A DNA stretch of 11,068 nt, from NCBI GenBank assembly GCA_003449595.1, contig DMHB01000363.1, positions 1 to 11,068 of the forward strand, written 5' to 3'. Every line of letters begins with the position of its first letter. Within the stretch, counting starts at the first letter, position 1. The notes under the pieces are model-generated. The model worked only from the letters and a program-made list of their open reading frames with translations. It made no database searches and had not been told where the DNA came from. Made by a program: the position numbers and the translations under genes. Below, piece after piece: positions 1 to 7,301 of the stretch. The stretch is from Microscillaceae bacterium (GTDB taxonomy: Bacteria > Bacteroidota > Bacteroidia > Cytophagales > Microscillaceae).

Positions 1-254
1 CCGCAGGTATTCAGACCTGTGGCTCAAACAAAAATACAAAAACGGATGTAATCGATGGGCAGCCTGAGGCGCAAATGCAGGGTAGCTATAGACTTTGTAA
101 ACAAGTGTAAGCAAATAAACAGATCCGATTTTTGGAAACTACCCATCCTTAGTTTTTTTGCTGGCTACGTTTTGCATTTTAACCCGTCTCTCTAAACAAA
201 TCCCTTGGGGCTTTAGTAGTAGTAAAGTGATTTCTTGTTAATTTTGCAAGCACT
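1..254. other. Intergenic leader upstream of lepA
   Basis: No gene can be supported in this stretch. The first 22 bases form a small hairpin with an 8-bp stem (one G-T pair) and a 6-base loop. It could be the terminator of a gene to the left, but no T-run follows. One plus-strand frame is open from the left edge to a TAA at 108-110 (35 codons) and could be the tail of a truncated gene, but it matches no family I recognise. A weak 6-bp inverted repeat (aaacta/tagttt) followed by a T-run lies near 137-161. The right end carries the candidate lepA promoter, described separately. Confidence 0.5.
239..246 (+). promoter_or_regulatory. Candidate -7 element (TAnnTTTG) before lepA
   Basis: TAATTTTG matches the Bacteroidota -7 consensus TAnnTTTG exactly and is the same 8-mer found before the THX gene in this window. 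The -33 partner is poor: the nearest candidate is TTTA at 212-215 with a 23-base spacer. Only 8 bases separate the element from the lepA ATG, so a transcript from here would have almost no 5' leader. Either lepA mRNA is close to leaderless or the real promoter lies further upstream. Confidence 0.35.
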
Positions 255-2048
255 ATGGCAAATCAAAATATTCGAAACTTCTGCATCATTGCCCACATCG
301 ACCACGGCAAAAGCACTTTGGCCGACCGGCTGTTGGAATTTACCCAGACCGTAAGCAAGCGCGATATGCAAGCGCAACTCTTAGACGATATGGACTTGGA
401 GCGCGAGCGCGGCATTACCATCAAAAGCCACGCTATCCAGATGGACTACCTCTACAAAGGTGAAAAATACGTCATCAACCTCATTGATACCCCCGGCCAC
501 GTCGATTTTTCTTACGAAGTATCGCGGTCGATTATGGCCTGCGAAGGTGCGCTGCTGATTGTAGATGCCTCGCAAGGCATTGAAGCACAGACCATTTCTA
601 ACTTATACTTGGCTATTGGCAATGATTTAACTATTATTCCGGTATTAAACAAAATCGACCTGCCCCACGCCCGTCCCGAAGAAGTAGCCGACGAAGTGAT
701 GGACTTAATCGGCTGCGACCGCGACGACATCATTTTGGCCAGTGGTAAGGAAGGCAAAGGAATCGACAAAATATTGGAAGCCGTCGTTGAGCGCATTCCT
801 GCGCCCAAGGGTGTCGAAGAAGATCCCCTGCAAGCGTTGATTTTCGACTCAGTGTTCAACTCTTTCCGAGGCATCGAGGTTATTTTCCGTGTTTTCAGCG
901 GCGAAATCCGCAAAGGCGACAAAGTAAAATTTGTGGCCACCGGTCGCGAATATGAAGCCGACGAAATCGGCATTTTACGCTTAGACAAAGAACCCCGCGA
1001 TGTGATCAAAGCCGGCGACGTGGGCTACTTGATTTCGGGCATCAAACAAGCCCGCGAAGTAAAAGTGGGCGACACCATTACCCACGTGCAGCGCCCTTGT
1101 CAGGATATTGTGAAAGGTTTTGAAGATGTGAAGCCTATGGTATTTGCGGGTATTTATCCGGTAGAAACAAGCGAATATGAAGACCTGCGCGAGGCCGTAG
1201 AAAAACTCCAGCTCAACGATGCGTCGCTGGTATGGGAGCCCGAAACCTCGGCAGCTTTGGGCTTTGGTTTCCGTTGCGGATTTTTAGGAATGCTGCACAT
1301 GGAAATCGTACAAGAGCGCTTAGAGCGGGAGTTCAATATGACGGTCATTACAACAGTGCCCTCGGTGCAGTTCAGGGTGTATGACACCAAAGGCGAAGAA
1401 GTGGTCGTTCAAGCCCCTTCGGATATGCCCGATCCCAATTTCATTGACTTCATCGAAGAGCCTTTTGTCAAAGCCCAAATCATCAGCAAATCCGACTATG
1501 TAGGGCCTTTGATTACGCTGTGTATGGAAAAACGCGGGGTGCTTGTCAACCAAAGCTACCTGACCACCGACCGCGTAGAGTTGATTTTTGAAATTCCTTT
1601 GGCCGAAATTGTATTCGATTTCTTCGATAAACTCAAGACCATTTCGCGTGGCTATGCTTCCTTAGATTATGAATTGATCGGCTTCCGCGAGTCGAAATTG
1701 GTCAAGTTAGACATTATGCTCAATGGCGAAAAAGTAGATGCCTTGTCGGCCATCGTACACCGCGACAAAGCCTATGAATGGGGCAAACGCTTGTGCGAAA
1801 AGCTACGCGAATTGCTGCCACGCCAGATGTTCGAAATTGCCATTCAAGCCGCCATCGGCACCAAAATCATCGCCCGCGAAACCGTGAAAGCCATGCGCAA
1901 AAACGTATTGGCCAAGTGTTATGGAGGCGATATTTCGCGCAAGCGCAAACTCTTGGAAAAGCAAAAGAAAGGAAAAAAGCGTATGCGCCAGGTAGGTAGT
2001 GTAGAAATACCGCAAGAGGCATTTATGGCTGTCCTCAAATTAGATTAA
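255..2048 (+). CDS. lepA: Elongation factor 4 (LepA), ribosomal back-translocase GTPase
   Basis: This is a full-length LepA/EF4 of 597 residues, the usual family size. LepA is a cytoplasmic translational GTPase that binds ribosomes, and is linked to back-translocation, stress recovery and 30S assembly. The GTPase domain shows G1 AHIDHGKST (about 13-21), the switch I motif RGIT (52-55), G3 DTPGH (78-82) and G4 NKID (132-135). Domain II and EF-G-like domains follow. The LepA-specific C-terminal domain has the basic segment ending GSVEIPQEAFMAVLKLD, which separates it from EF-G. The start ATG-GCA-AAT gives the normal short N-terminus before the G domain, with no clear Shine-Dalgarno in front. 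The lepB gene found next to lepA in many proteobacteria is absent. The next gene starts 30 bases downstream with no terminator between, so the two may share a transcript. Confidence 0.98.
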   Translation: MANQNIRNFCIIAHIDHGKSTLADRLLEFTQTVSKRDMQAQLLDDMDLERERGITIKSHAIQMDYLYKGEKYVINLIDTPGHVDFSYEVSRSIMACEGALLIVDASQGIEAQTISNLYLAIGNDLTIIPVLNKIDLPHARPEEVADEVMDLIGCDRDDIILASGKEGKGIDKILEAVVERIPAPKGVEEDPLQALIFDSVFNSFRGIEVIFRVFSGEIRKGDKVKFVATGREYEADEIGILRLDKEPRDVIKAGDVGYLISGIKQAREVKVGDTITHVQRPCQDIVKGFEDVKPMVFAGIYPVETSEYEDLREAVEKLQLNDASLVWEPETSAALGFGFRCGFLGMLHMEIVQERLEREFNMTVITTVPSVQFRVYDTKGEEVVVQAPSDMPDPNFIDFIEEPFVKAQIISKSDYVGPLITLCMEKRGVLVNQSYLTTDRVELIFEIPLAEIVFDFFDKLKTISRGYASLDYELIGFRESKLVKLDIMLNGEKVDALSAIVHRDKAYEWGKRLCEKLRELLPRQMFEIAIQAAIGTKIIARETVKAMRKNVLAKCYGGDISRKRKLLEKQKKGKKRMRQVGSVEIPQEAFMAVLKLD

Positions 2049-2078
2049 GCACACACACAACTCATTATTTTTTTTGGT

Positions 2079-3161
2079 ATGATGTTTAAAAACTTCAAAA
2101 ACGTTGACAAGTGTACCTTTGGCAGAGGTACATTCAATAAATTGGATGAAATTTTAGCCCCTCATCGCAAGGCCGATAACCCTGCGATGATTTTTTTGGT
2201 GGACAATTATTTTGCCGGCAAGCCCTTTACGCAGCGTGTTCCGGCGCAAGCCCACGATATGGTGTTGTTCATTGATGTCGATCCACACGAACCCACCACC
2301 GAACAAATCGACGCTTTGCGCGATAAGATTTTAGCCGAAAAAGGGCTTCCTTCCGGCGTGGTAGGCATTGGCGGCGGTAGCATTATGGACATCGCGAAAG
2401 CGGTATCGTTGATGCTGACCAACGAAGGCTCGTCTCAGTTGTACCAAGGCTTGAATTTGATCAAGAAAGAAGGCGTTTACCACGTAGGCGTGCCTACCAT
2501 TTCGGGCACGGGGGCTGAGGTTTCGATGACGGCTGTGCTGACCGGCCCGGAAAAGAAATTGGGTTTGAAATGCGATTGGACGGTTTTTAACCAGATTGTC
2601 CTCGACCCCGAACTCATTGCAGAAGTGCCGCGCAACCAGTGGTTTTATACCGGTATGGACACCTACATCCACTGTGTGGAGTCGATGACAGGCCACCTAA
2701 AAAACACCTTTAGCGAGGCGTATGGCTACAAAGCGTTAGACCTTTGCCGCGAGGTGTATCTGGGCGAAGGCAGCGGACAAAAACCTGACAACGATGATAA
2801 GTTGATGGTCGCGTCTTATTTTGGCGGATTGAGCCTGAGCTATTCCGAAGTGGGCGTTTGCCACGCGCTGTCGTATGGATTGTCGTATGTATTTGGCACG
2901 CGCCACTGTTTTGCCAACTGCATTATTTTTGACCAGTTAGCAGATTATTATCCGGAGGGCGTGCGCGAGTTTAAGCAAATGGTAAAACACCACGATATTT
3001 TTATCCCCAAAAACCTGTCGAAAGAGTGGACCGATGCGCAGGTCGATAAAATGGCCGATGTGGCGCTGGCGCTTACCCACATGTGGAACCACGCAATGGG
3101 GCCTGACTGGAAAGACAAAGTAACCAAGCAGCAAATCAAAGATTTGTATTACCGGATGTAA
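2079..3161 (+). CDS. kdnB: KdnB-like iron-containing alcohol dehydrogenase (putative Kdo 8-oxidase)
   Basis: This 360-residue protein belongs to the iron-containing (group III) alcohol dehydrogenase fold. The nucleotide-binding GGGS motif is at 98-101. The four expected metal ligands are visible: Asp194 (TGMD), His198 (YIHC), His262 (VCHALSYG) and His276 (TRHCFANC). From remembered sequence, overall similarity is closest to Shewanella KdnB, including the N-terminal FKNFK...GRG.FN segment and the WFYTGMD.YIHCVES block. KdnB oxidises C8 of Kdo so that the aminotransferase KdnA can make 8-amino-3,8-dideoxy-Kdo for LPS. Assignment to the Fe-ADH family is secure; the Kdo substrate is inferred. No KdnA-like aminotransferase lies in this window. 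Two ATG codons are adjacent (2079 and 2082), so either could start the protein. It follows lepA by 30 bases and ends before a strong terminator. The alternative is a general Fe-ADH of unknown substrate. Confidence 0.85.
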   Translation: MMFKNFKNVDKCTFGRGTFNKLDEILAPHRKADNPAMIFLVDNYFAGKPFTQRVPAQAHDMVLFIDVDPHEPTTEQIDALRDKILAEKGLPSGVVGIGGGSIMDIAKAVSLMLTNEGSSQLYQGLNLIKKEGVYHVGVPTISGTGAEVSMTAVLTGPEKKLGLKCDWTVFNQIVLDPELIAEVPRNQWFYTGMDTYIHCVESMTGHLKNTFSEAYGYKALDLCREVYLGEGSGQKPDNDDKLMVASYFGGLSLSYSEVGVCHALSYGLSYVFGTRHCFANCIIFDQLADYYPEGVREFKQMVKHHDIFIPKNLSKEWTDAQVDKMADVALALTHMWNHAMGPDWKDKVTKQQIKDLYYRM

Positions 3162-3188
3162 ACTACTGATTAGCAAATAGATCAGCAG

Positions 3189-3229
3189 AAGGAAATCTTG
3201 GCAGCAGCCAAGGTTTCCTTTGTGTTTTA
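3189..3229 (+). terminator. Hairpin terminator after the kdnB-like gene
   Basis: A 14-bp stem (3189-3202 with 3207-3220) containing one T-G wobble closes on a 4-base AGCA loop, and is followed by a T-rich stretch (tgtgtttt). It sits 27 bases after the stop codon of the kdnB-like gene. It therefore separates the lepA-kdnB pair from the ABC export cluster. Confidence 0.8.
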
Positions 3230-3343
3230 AGTTAATTTTAAGTTTTGTTTTAGCTGAACATAAGCAAAGGATTGTATATTTTTTGCGTTGTTTGTAAAGT
3301 CTTTTGACGACGTTTTCACGATTACCAAACCAAATTTATTTGA
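3230..3343 (+). promoter_or_regulatory. Presumed promoter region of the ABC export cluster
   Basis: This AT-rich gap lies between the terminator and the ABC ATPase start. It contains a -7-like string at 3277-3285 (TA, three bases, TTTG) and TTTG copies at 3244-3247 and 3303-3306, but none has the expected spacing of about 20 bases. A promoter is expected here because a terminator precedes and a co-oriented cluster follows. The exact elements cannot be fixed by eye. Confidence 0.25.
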
Positions 3344-4297
3344 ATGGACTATATTTTAGAAGCCCAGGGCGTTTCGAAAAAGTATGCTTCGCACCAAGCC
3401 TTGCAAGAGGTAAGTTTGCAAATCCCTAAGCAATCGATTTATGGCTTGTTAGGGCCAAACGGTGCAGGCAAAACCACTTTTATCCGTATCATTACGCAGA
3501 TTATTCCTGCCGATAGCGGCGAAATTCGCTTCGAAGGCGAGCTTTTAGCACCCAAGCACATTGGCCGCATTGGCTACCTACCCGAAGAACGGGGGCTATA
3601 CAAGAAAATGAAAGTGGGCGAACAATTACTCTATTTAGCCCAACTGAAAGGACTGACTTACAAGCAAGCCCTCGAAAAAGCCAAAGCCTGGATGATCAAA
3701 TTCGACATCAAAGAATGGTGGAACAAAGCCATCCAAGATTTGTCGAAAGGGATGCAGCAAAAAATTCAATTCATCGCCACGGTGATGCACGAACCCACCC
3801 TGATTATCTTGGATGAGCCTTTTTCGGGGTTCGACCCCATTAATGCCAACTTGATTCGGGATGAAATTTTGCAACTACGGGCGCAGGGTTGTACCATTAT
3901 TTTTTCGACCCATAGAATGGAAACCGTCGAAGAGCTTTGCGACGAGGTAGCGCTGATTCACCAATCGCGCAAGGTGTTGGACGGCAGCAAACACGACATC
4001 AAGCAGCGCTACAAACCCAACCATTTCCGGGTGCAATATACAGGCAACCAACTTTTACCAACCACCACCGAGCAGTGGGAGGTGTTGTCGGATGTGGCTT
4101 TGTTGGGCAGCCAACGCGAGGCGATGCTACAACGCAAACAAACCGGAGCTACCAATCCTTTTTTACAAGCCTTGATGGAACAAGCTGATATTCAAGTATT
4201 TGAAGAGCAGCTGCCCGAAATGAGCGAGATTTTTATACGTGTAGTGGAAGAAAACACCCCCTCTTCTGCTGACAACCTTCACCCTTCAAAAAAATAA
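3344..4297 (+). CDS. ABC transporter ATP-binding protein, NatA-like (ABC-2 export type)
   Basis: This 317-residue cytoplasmic ATPase powers the permease encoded 4 bases downstream. Walker A GPNGAGKT lies at 37-44, the signature LSKGMQQK at about 133-140, Walker B LIILDEP at 153-159 and the switch His at 190 (STHR). The stretch LPEERGLYKKMKV (79-91) is typical of the NatA/YhaQ sodium-exporter-like branch. A C-terminal extension from about 220, ending in an EIFIRVVEE segment, fits the accessory domain (DUF4162) often found in this group. The start ATG directly follows an AT-rich leader and gives a standard N-terminus (ILEAQGVSKKY). The substrate cannot be read from sequence: Na+, an antibiotic or another small compound are all possible. 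It appears to be the first gene of a three-gene operon. Confidence 0.93.
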   Translation: MDYILEAQGVSKKYASHQALQEVSLQIPKQSIYGLLGPNGAGKTTFIRIITQIIPADSGEIRFEGELLAPKHIGRIGYLPEERGLYKKMKVGEQLLYLAQLKGLTYKQALEKAKAWMIKFDIKEWWNKAIQDLSKGMQQKIQFIATVMHEPTLIILDEPFSGFDPINANLIRDEILQLRAQGCTIIFSTHRMETVEELCDEVALIHQSRKVLDGSKHDIKQRYKPNHFRVQYTGNQLLPTTTEQWEVLSDVALLGSQREAMLQRKQTGATNPFLQALMEQADIQVFEEQLPEMSEIFIRVVEENTPSSADNLHPSKK

Positions 4298-4301
4298 AAA
4301 T

Positions 4302-5621
4302 ATGCATACCATTTGGATTATTTTTCAGCGCGAATATTTGGTGCGTGTCCGCAAACGCACTTTCATTATTATGACCCTTTTAGGCCCATTGCTGTTTGCC
4401 GGGTTGACCATTGTGCCGGTGTGGGTTACTACCAATTTTCAGAAAACCAAAACCATCCAGTTGATCGACGAAAGCGGCTATTTTGCCAACCGCCTGCCTG
4501 ATGGCAACCAATACAAGTTCAAATCGGTCGAAGGGAAAACATTCGAACAAGCCAAAGCTGCGCTTACCAAGTCCGATTTTGATGCGTTGTTGTATATCCC
4601 CAAAATCAACCTCGACCGTCCGGAAGGCATTGCGTTAGTTTCGCACAAAAACATCAGCCTCGACTTTGAATTAGACATCGAAAAACTATTGCGCAACACT
4701 GTGCGCGATGTAAAACTAATGCAAATAGGCATTCAGAAAGATGTGCTCGACAATGCCAACATCCAAGTAGGTGTCAACACAGTGAGCCTGAGCGAGAAAG
4801 GAGAAAAAAGCAGCAGTTCGGCAGCCACTTTCGGCATTAGCTTTCTGAGTTCGTTCATCATTTATATGGCCATTTTCTTGTATGGTGCCCAAGTGATGCG
4901 TGGGGTGGCCGAAGAAAAAGCCAACCGGATTGTAGAAGTTATGATTTCGTCGGTAAAGCCTTTCCACTTGATGATGGGCAAGATTTTGGGCATTGCCGCC
5001 ATTGGCATCACCCAGTTTTTGCTTTGGATTGTCCTTACTTTTGGTATTACCTCGGGCGTGTATAGCTATTTCAAGTTAGACAGGTTTCAGGGTGCGCAAT
5101 TAGAAGAAACGATGAAGCGCCTGCCCGAAGAGCGGCGTATGAAAGATATGCAACAATCGCGCGAAGTAGGGCAAATCGTAACCGCTTTGTCGTCGCTGAA
5201 CTATGTGTATATCATCAGCGTCTTTTTGTTTTACTTTTTAGGGGGCTATTTGCTGTATAGTGCGATGTTTGCGGCGGTGGCTTCGGCAGTCGATACGGAG
5301 TCGGAAACGCAGCAATTTGTCTTGCCCATTTCGATGCCTCTGATTTTTGCATTCATTTTTGCGCAGGTAGTGGCTCGCGAGCCTGACGGCGTGCCGGCTT
5401 TTTGGCTGTCGATGATTCCATTTACCTCTCCCATTATTATGGTGATTCGCGCACCGTTCGGGGTGGCATTTTGGGAGTTGGCGCTTTCGATGTTGTTGCT
5501 GGTGGTTACTTTCGTGAGCATTACGTGGTTGGCGGGGCGTATTTACAGGGTAGGGATATTGATGTATGGCAAAAAGCCCTCTGTCAAAGAATTGTTCCGC
5601 TGGATGTTTTCAAAATATTGA
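4302..5621 (+). CDS. ABC-2 type permease, NatB-like
   Basis: This 439-residue integral membrane protein is the expected partner of the ATPase just upstream. It has the NatB/YhaP layout: one membrane helix near the N-terminus (about 21-43), a large extracytoplasmic domain (about 45-175), then a group of five or so hydrophobic helices (about 178-196, 225-253, 300-328, 337-357 and 390-412). The cytoplasmic coupling segment RGVAEEKANRIVEVMISSVKP (200-220) is characteristic of ABC-2 permeases. Helices 2 and 3 are separated from the rest by a charged stretch at about 259-290 rich in Glu, Arg and Lys. The 4-base gap to the ATPase and 9-base gap to the next gene indicate co-transcription. The transported substrate is unknown; Na+ extrusion is only one possibility. 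Confidence 0.9.
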   Translation: MHTIWIIFQREYLVRVRKRTFIIMTLLGPLLFAGLTIVPVWVTTNFQKTKTIQLIDESGYFANRLPDGNQYKFKSVEGKTFEQAKAALTKSDFDALLYIPKINLDRPEGIALVSHKNISLDFELDIEKLLRNTVRDVKLMQIGIQKDVLDNANIQVGVNTVSLSEKGEKSSSSAATFGISFLSSFIIYMAIFLYGAQVMRGVAEEKANRIVEVMISSVKPFHLMMGKILGIAAIGITQFLLWIVLTFGITSGVYSYFKLDRFQGAQLEETMKRLPEERRMKDMQQSREVGQIVTALSSLNYVYIISVFLFYFLGGYLLYSAMFAAVASAVDTESETQQFVLPISMPLIFAFIFAQVVAREPDGVPAFWLSMIPFTSPIIMVIRAPFGVAFWELALSMLLLVVTFVSITWLAGRIYRVGILMYGKKPSVKELFRWMFSKY

Positions 5622-5630
5622 TCTTTTGCG

Positions 5631-6257
5631 ATGTATATTCCTAAGTATTTTCGACAAGAAGATCCGGAAGTCATCCGTCAGTTTATAATTGCCAATGGAT
5701 TTGCAACATTGGTGAGCCACTTGCCCGAAGGTCAACTTTGGGCAAGTCATATTCCGTTGGTGCTTGGCCAAAATGCACAAGGCGAGGATGTATTATGGGG
5801 ACACATCGCCCGAGCCAATCCCCAATGGCGTGGTTTTGAGCAGTTTCCTGAGGTGATGGCTATTTTCAACGGGCCGCACGCCTATGTTTCGTCGGGATGG
5901 TATGACCACGAAAACGTACCTACTTGGAATTATATAGCGGTGCACGTCTATGGCCGGGTTGCTATCCTTACGGGAGAAGCTTTGTATGCTACCCTATCGA
6001 AAATGATGCATAAATATGAAGCACACCGCCCCCATCCGGTAGTATTAGAAAAGATGAATCCTCAGTTTGTCGCTAATCAAATCCGAGGCATCGTAGGGTT
6101 TGAAATTGCTATTACAGATATACAAGCCAAAGCCAAGCTTTCGCAAAATCGCGATGAGCCTAATCAGGAGCGCATCATACAAGCCCTTGAAGCCGAGGGA
6201 GACCCATTGGCCGCCGCCATAGCCCAAGCGATGCGGCATAACCAGCCCCCGGCTTAA
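5631..6257 (+). CDS. PaiB family FMN-binding protein (putative negative transcriptional regulator)
   Basis: This 208-residue protein matches the PaiB family, a split-barrel FMN-binding fold. Bacillus PaiB is named as a negative regulator of sporulation and protease genes, but members elsewhere are poorly characterised and some may be flavin enzymes. Family motifs seen are MYIPKYF at the N-terminus, the segment HIARANPQW (58-66), GPHAYVSSGWY with VPTWNY (81-101) and KLSQNRD (169-175) near the C-terminus. Length is normal for the family. It starts 9 bases after the ABC permease stop, so it is probably translated from the same mRNA. This placement could mean it regulates the exporter or acts on the same compound, but that is inference from spacing only. 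Confidence 0.92.
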   Translation: MYIPKYFRQEDPEVIRQFIIANGFATLVSHLPEGQLWASHIPLVLGQNAQGEDVLWGHIARANPQWRGFEQFPEVMAIFNGPHAYVSSGWYDHENVPTWNYIAVHVYGRVAILTGEALYATLSKMMHKYEAHRPHPVVLEKMNPQFVANQIRGIVGFEIAITDIQAKAKLSQNRDEPNQERIIQALEAEGDPLAAAIAQAMRHNQPPA

Positions 6258-6273
6258 ATACAAGCCTTGCGTA

Positions 6274-6305
6274 TTTGCAAATCAGCAGCAGAGTATTTAA
6301 TTTTG
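6274..6305 (+). promoter_or_regulatory. Bacteroidota-type promoter of the THX gene
   Basis: TTTG at 6274-6277 and TAATTTTG at 6298-6305 are separated by exactly 20 bases. This matches the Bacteroidota housekeeping sigma consensus (-33 TTTG, 19-21 bases, -7 TAnnTTTG). Transcription should begin a few bases after 6305, giving a leader of roughly 35-40 bases before the THX ATG. It is the best promoter match I saw in the window. Confidence 0.65.
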
Positions 6306-6348
6306 CTATCCTTTTTGTAAAACGTTCAAGCAATACAATACTTTTTTT

Positions 6349-6480
6349 ATGGGAAAAGGTGATATCAAATCAAGACGAGGTAAAATTTGGAGGGGGAGCT
6401 ATGGCAAAACCCGTAAGCGTCGTTCTTTGCTCCGTAAGTTGAAACTGCAAAAGGCGGCTGCCCAAAAAAAGAAGGCATAA
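6349..6480 (+). CDS. thx: 30S ribosomal protein THX
   Basis: This is a 43-residue, very basic protein beginning MGKGDIKSRRGKIWRGSYGKTR. That pattern (MGKGD.KSRRGKI..GS.GK.R) is diagnostic of the small-subunit protein THX, which binds in a pocket of 16S rRNA in the 30S head of Thermus and is widespread in Bacteroidota. About 19 of 43 residues are Lys or Arg, and the tail is Lys-rich (AAAQKKKA). Its own promoter lies 44 bases upstream and a hairpin terminator begins 40 bases downstream, so it looks like a single-gene transcription unit. It is short enough to be missed by length-filtered gene calling. Confidence 0.95.
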   Translation: MGKGDIKSRRGKIWRGSYGKTRKRRSLLRKLKLQKAAAQKKKA

Positions 6481-6520
6481 CTTATCCAACTACCATCCTC
6501 GATCGTATGAATTTGCACAC

Positions 6521-6565
6521 AAGGCTTTCAAAGGTTGATGCTTTGAAAGTCTTTTCTCATTTTTG
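6521..6565 (+). terminator. Hairpin terminator after the THX gene
   Basis: A 13-bp stem (6521-6533 with 6541-6553) with one G-T wobble and a 7-base loop is followed by a T-rich tract (ttctcattttt). It ends the THX transcript 40 bases after its stop. The DUF547 gene starts only about 30 bases beyond the stem, so that gene needs either read-through or a promoter overlapping the hairpin. I saw no good promoter match there. Confidence 0.75.
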
Positions 6566-6584
6566 CTCATAAACTCTACAAACT

Positions 6585-7298
6585 ATGCAATTTCCTGATG
6601 ATTTGATTCAGGTTTCTTTGAACCTCTTGCAAGTTGCCAAAAATGGTAAATTTGCGAAGACCTTCAAACACTATTTTCAGAACCTACCTTTCGACACCCT
6701 CAAAGAACAACTGAACACCCAAGAGCGGAAGTTGGCTTTTTGGATCAATTTTTACAATGCTTTTGTGCAAATTTTGTTGAAAGAAAGCCCCAGCCTGTAC
6801 CGCAATCCTGAGGGATTTTACAAGAAAAAACAAATCCCGATGGCTGGCAAAAAACTGAGTCTATTCGACATCGAACAGTATATGATTCGGCGCACCGAAA
6901 ATGGCCTGCAAAACCGACTGATGAGTAAGTTTTTCAAACAACTTCGTGCCGACAAAGCCGACCCCTTTGTTCATTTTTCGCTCAACGCTGCCAACGCCTC
7001 CAGTCCCGTTATTTATTATTACAACCCCGATACTTTGGCCGAACAGTTTCAGGATGCCGGCAAGGCGTTCTTGCAAAGTGAAGTGAGCTATCAGCCTAAT
7101 AATCAAACCGTTATGCTGCCTGCTTTGCTCGAAACTTACCGCAAAGATTTCGGCGGCAAGAAAGGCTTAACCGACCTGATGAAAAGCTTGGGTTTTGTGC
7201 CGCAAGATGTGCAGAAAGTGAAACTGCGTTTCAAAAAACACGACTACACCATCAAGCTCAACCATTTTTGCGATATCATTCCCTTGGAAGAAGAATAA
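6585..7298 (+). CDS. DUF547 domain-containing protein of unknown function
   Basis: This 237-residue protein carries a DUF547 domain. The helical segment RKLAFWINFYNAFVQ (48-62) is the family hallmark, followed by KLSLFDIEQYMIRR (90-103), VHFSLNAANASSP (129-141), the LAEQFQDAGKAFL helix (151-163) and YRKDFGG (185-191). There is no signal peptide or membrane helix, so it is probably cytoplasmic. In members I recall, the central motif reads approximately LNCGAKSCPP with two cysteines; here both positions are Ala/Ser (LNAANASSP), and the only cysteine in the protein is Cys229 near the C-terminus. Biochemical function is not established. The gene stops 3 bases before trpA, so the two are almost certainly co-transcribed and possibly translationally coupled. 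Confidence 0.88.
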   Translation: MQFPDDLIQVSLNLLQVAKNGKFAKTFKHYFQNLPFDTLKEQLNTQERKLAFWINFYNAFVQILLKESPSLYRNPEGFYKKKQIPMAGKKLSLFDIEQYMIRRTENGLQNRLMSKFFKQLRADKADPFVHFSLNAANASSPVIYYYNPDTLAEQFQDAGKAFLQSEVSYQPNNQTVMLPALLETYRKDFGGKKGLTDLMKSLGFVPQDVQKVKLRFKKHDYTIKLNHFCDIIPLEEE

Positions 7299-7301
7299 TT
7301 T

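Noticed and set aside
3..110. Open frame from the left edge (35 codons, ending TAA at 108-110) as the tail of a truncated gene, possibly a lipoprotein
   Set aside because: Too short, no recognisable family motif, and the Cys-containing start does not fit a lipobox.
512..1009. Minus-strand open frame of 165 codons inside lepA
   Set aside because: It is antisense to a highly conserved gene, and its composition is what the reverse complement of lepA codons gives.
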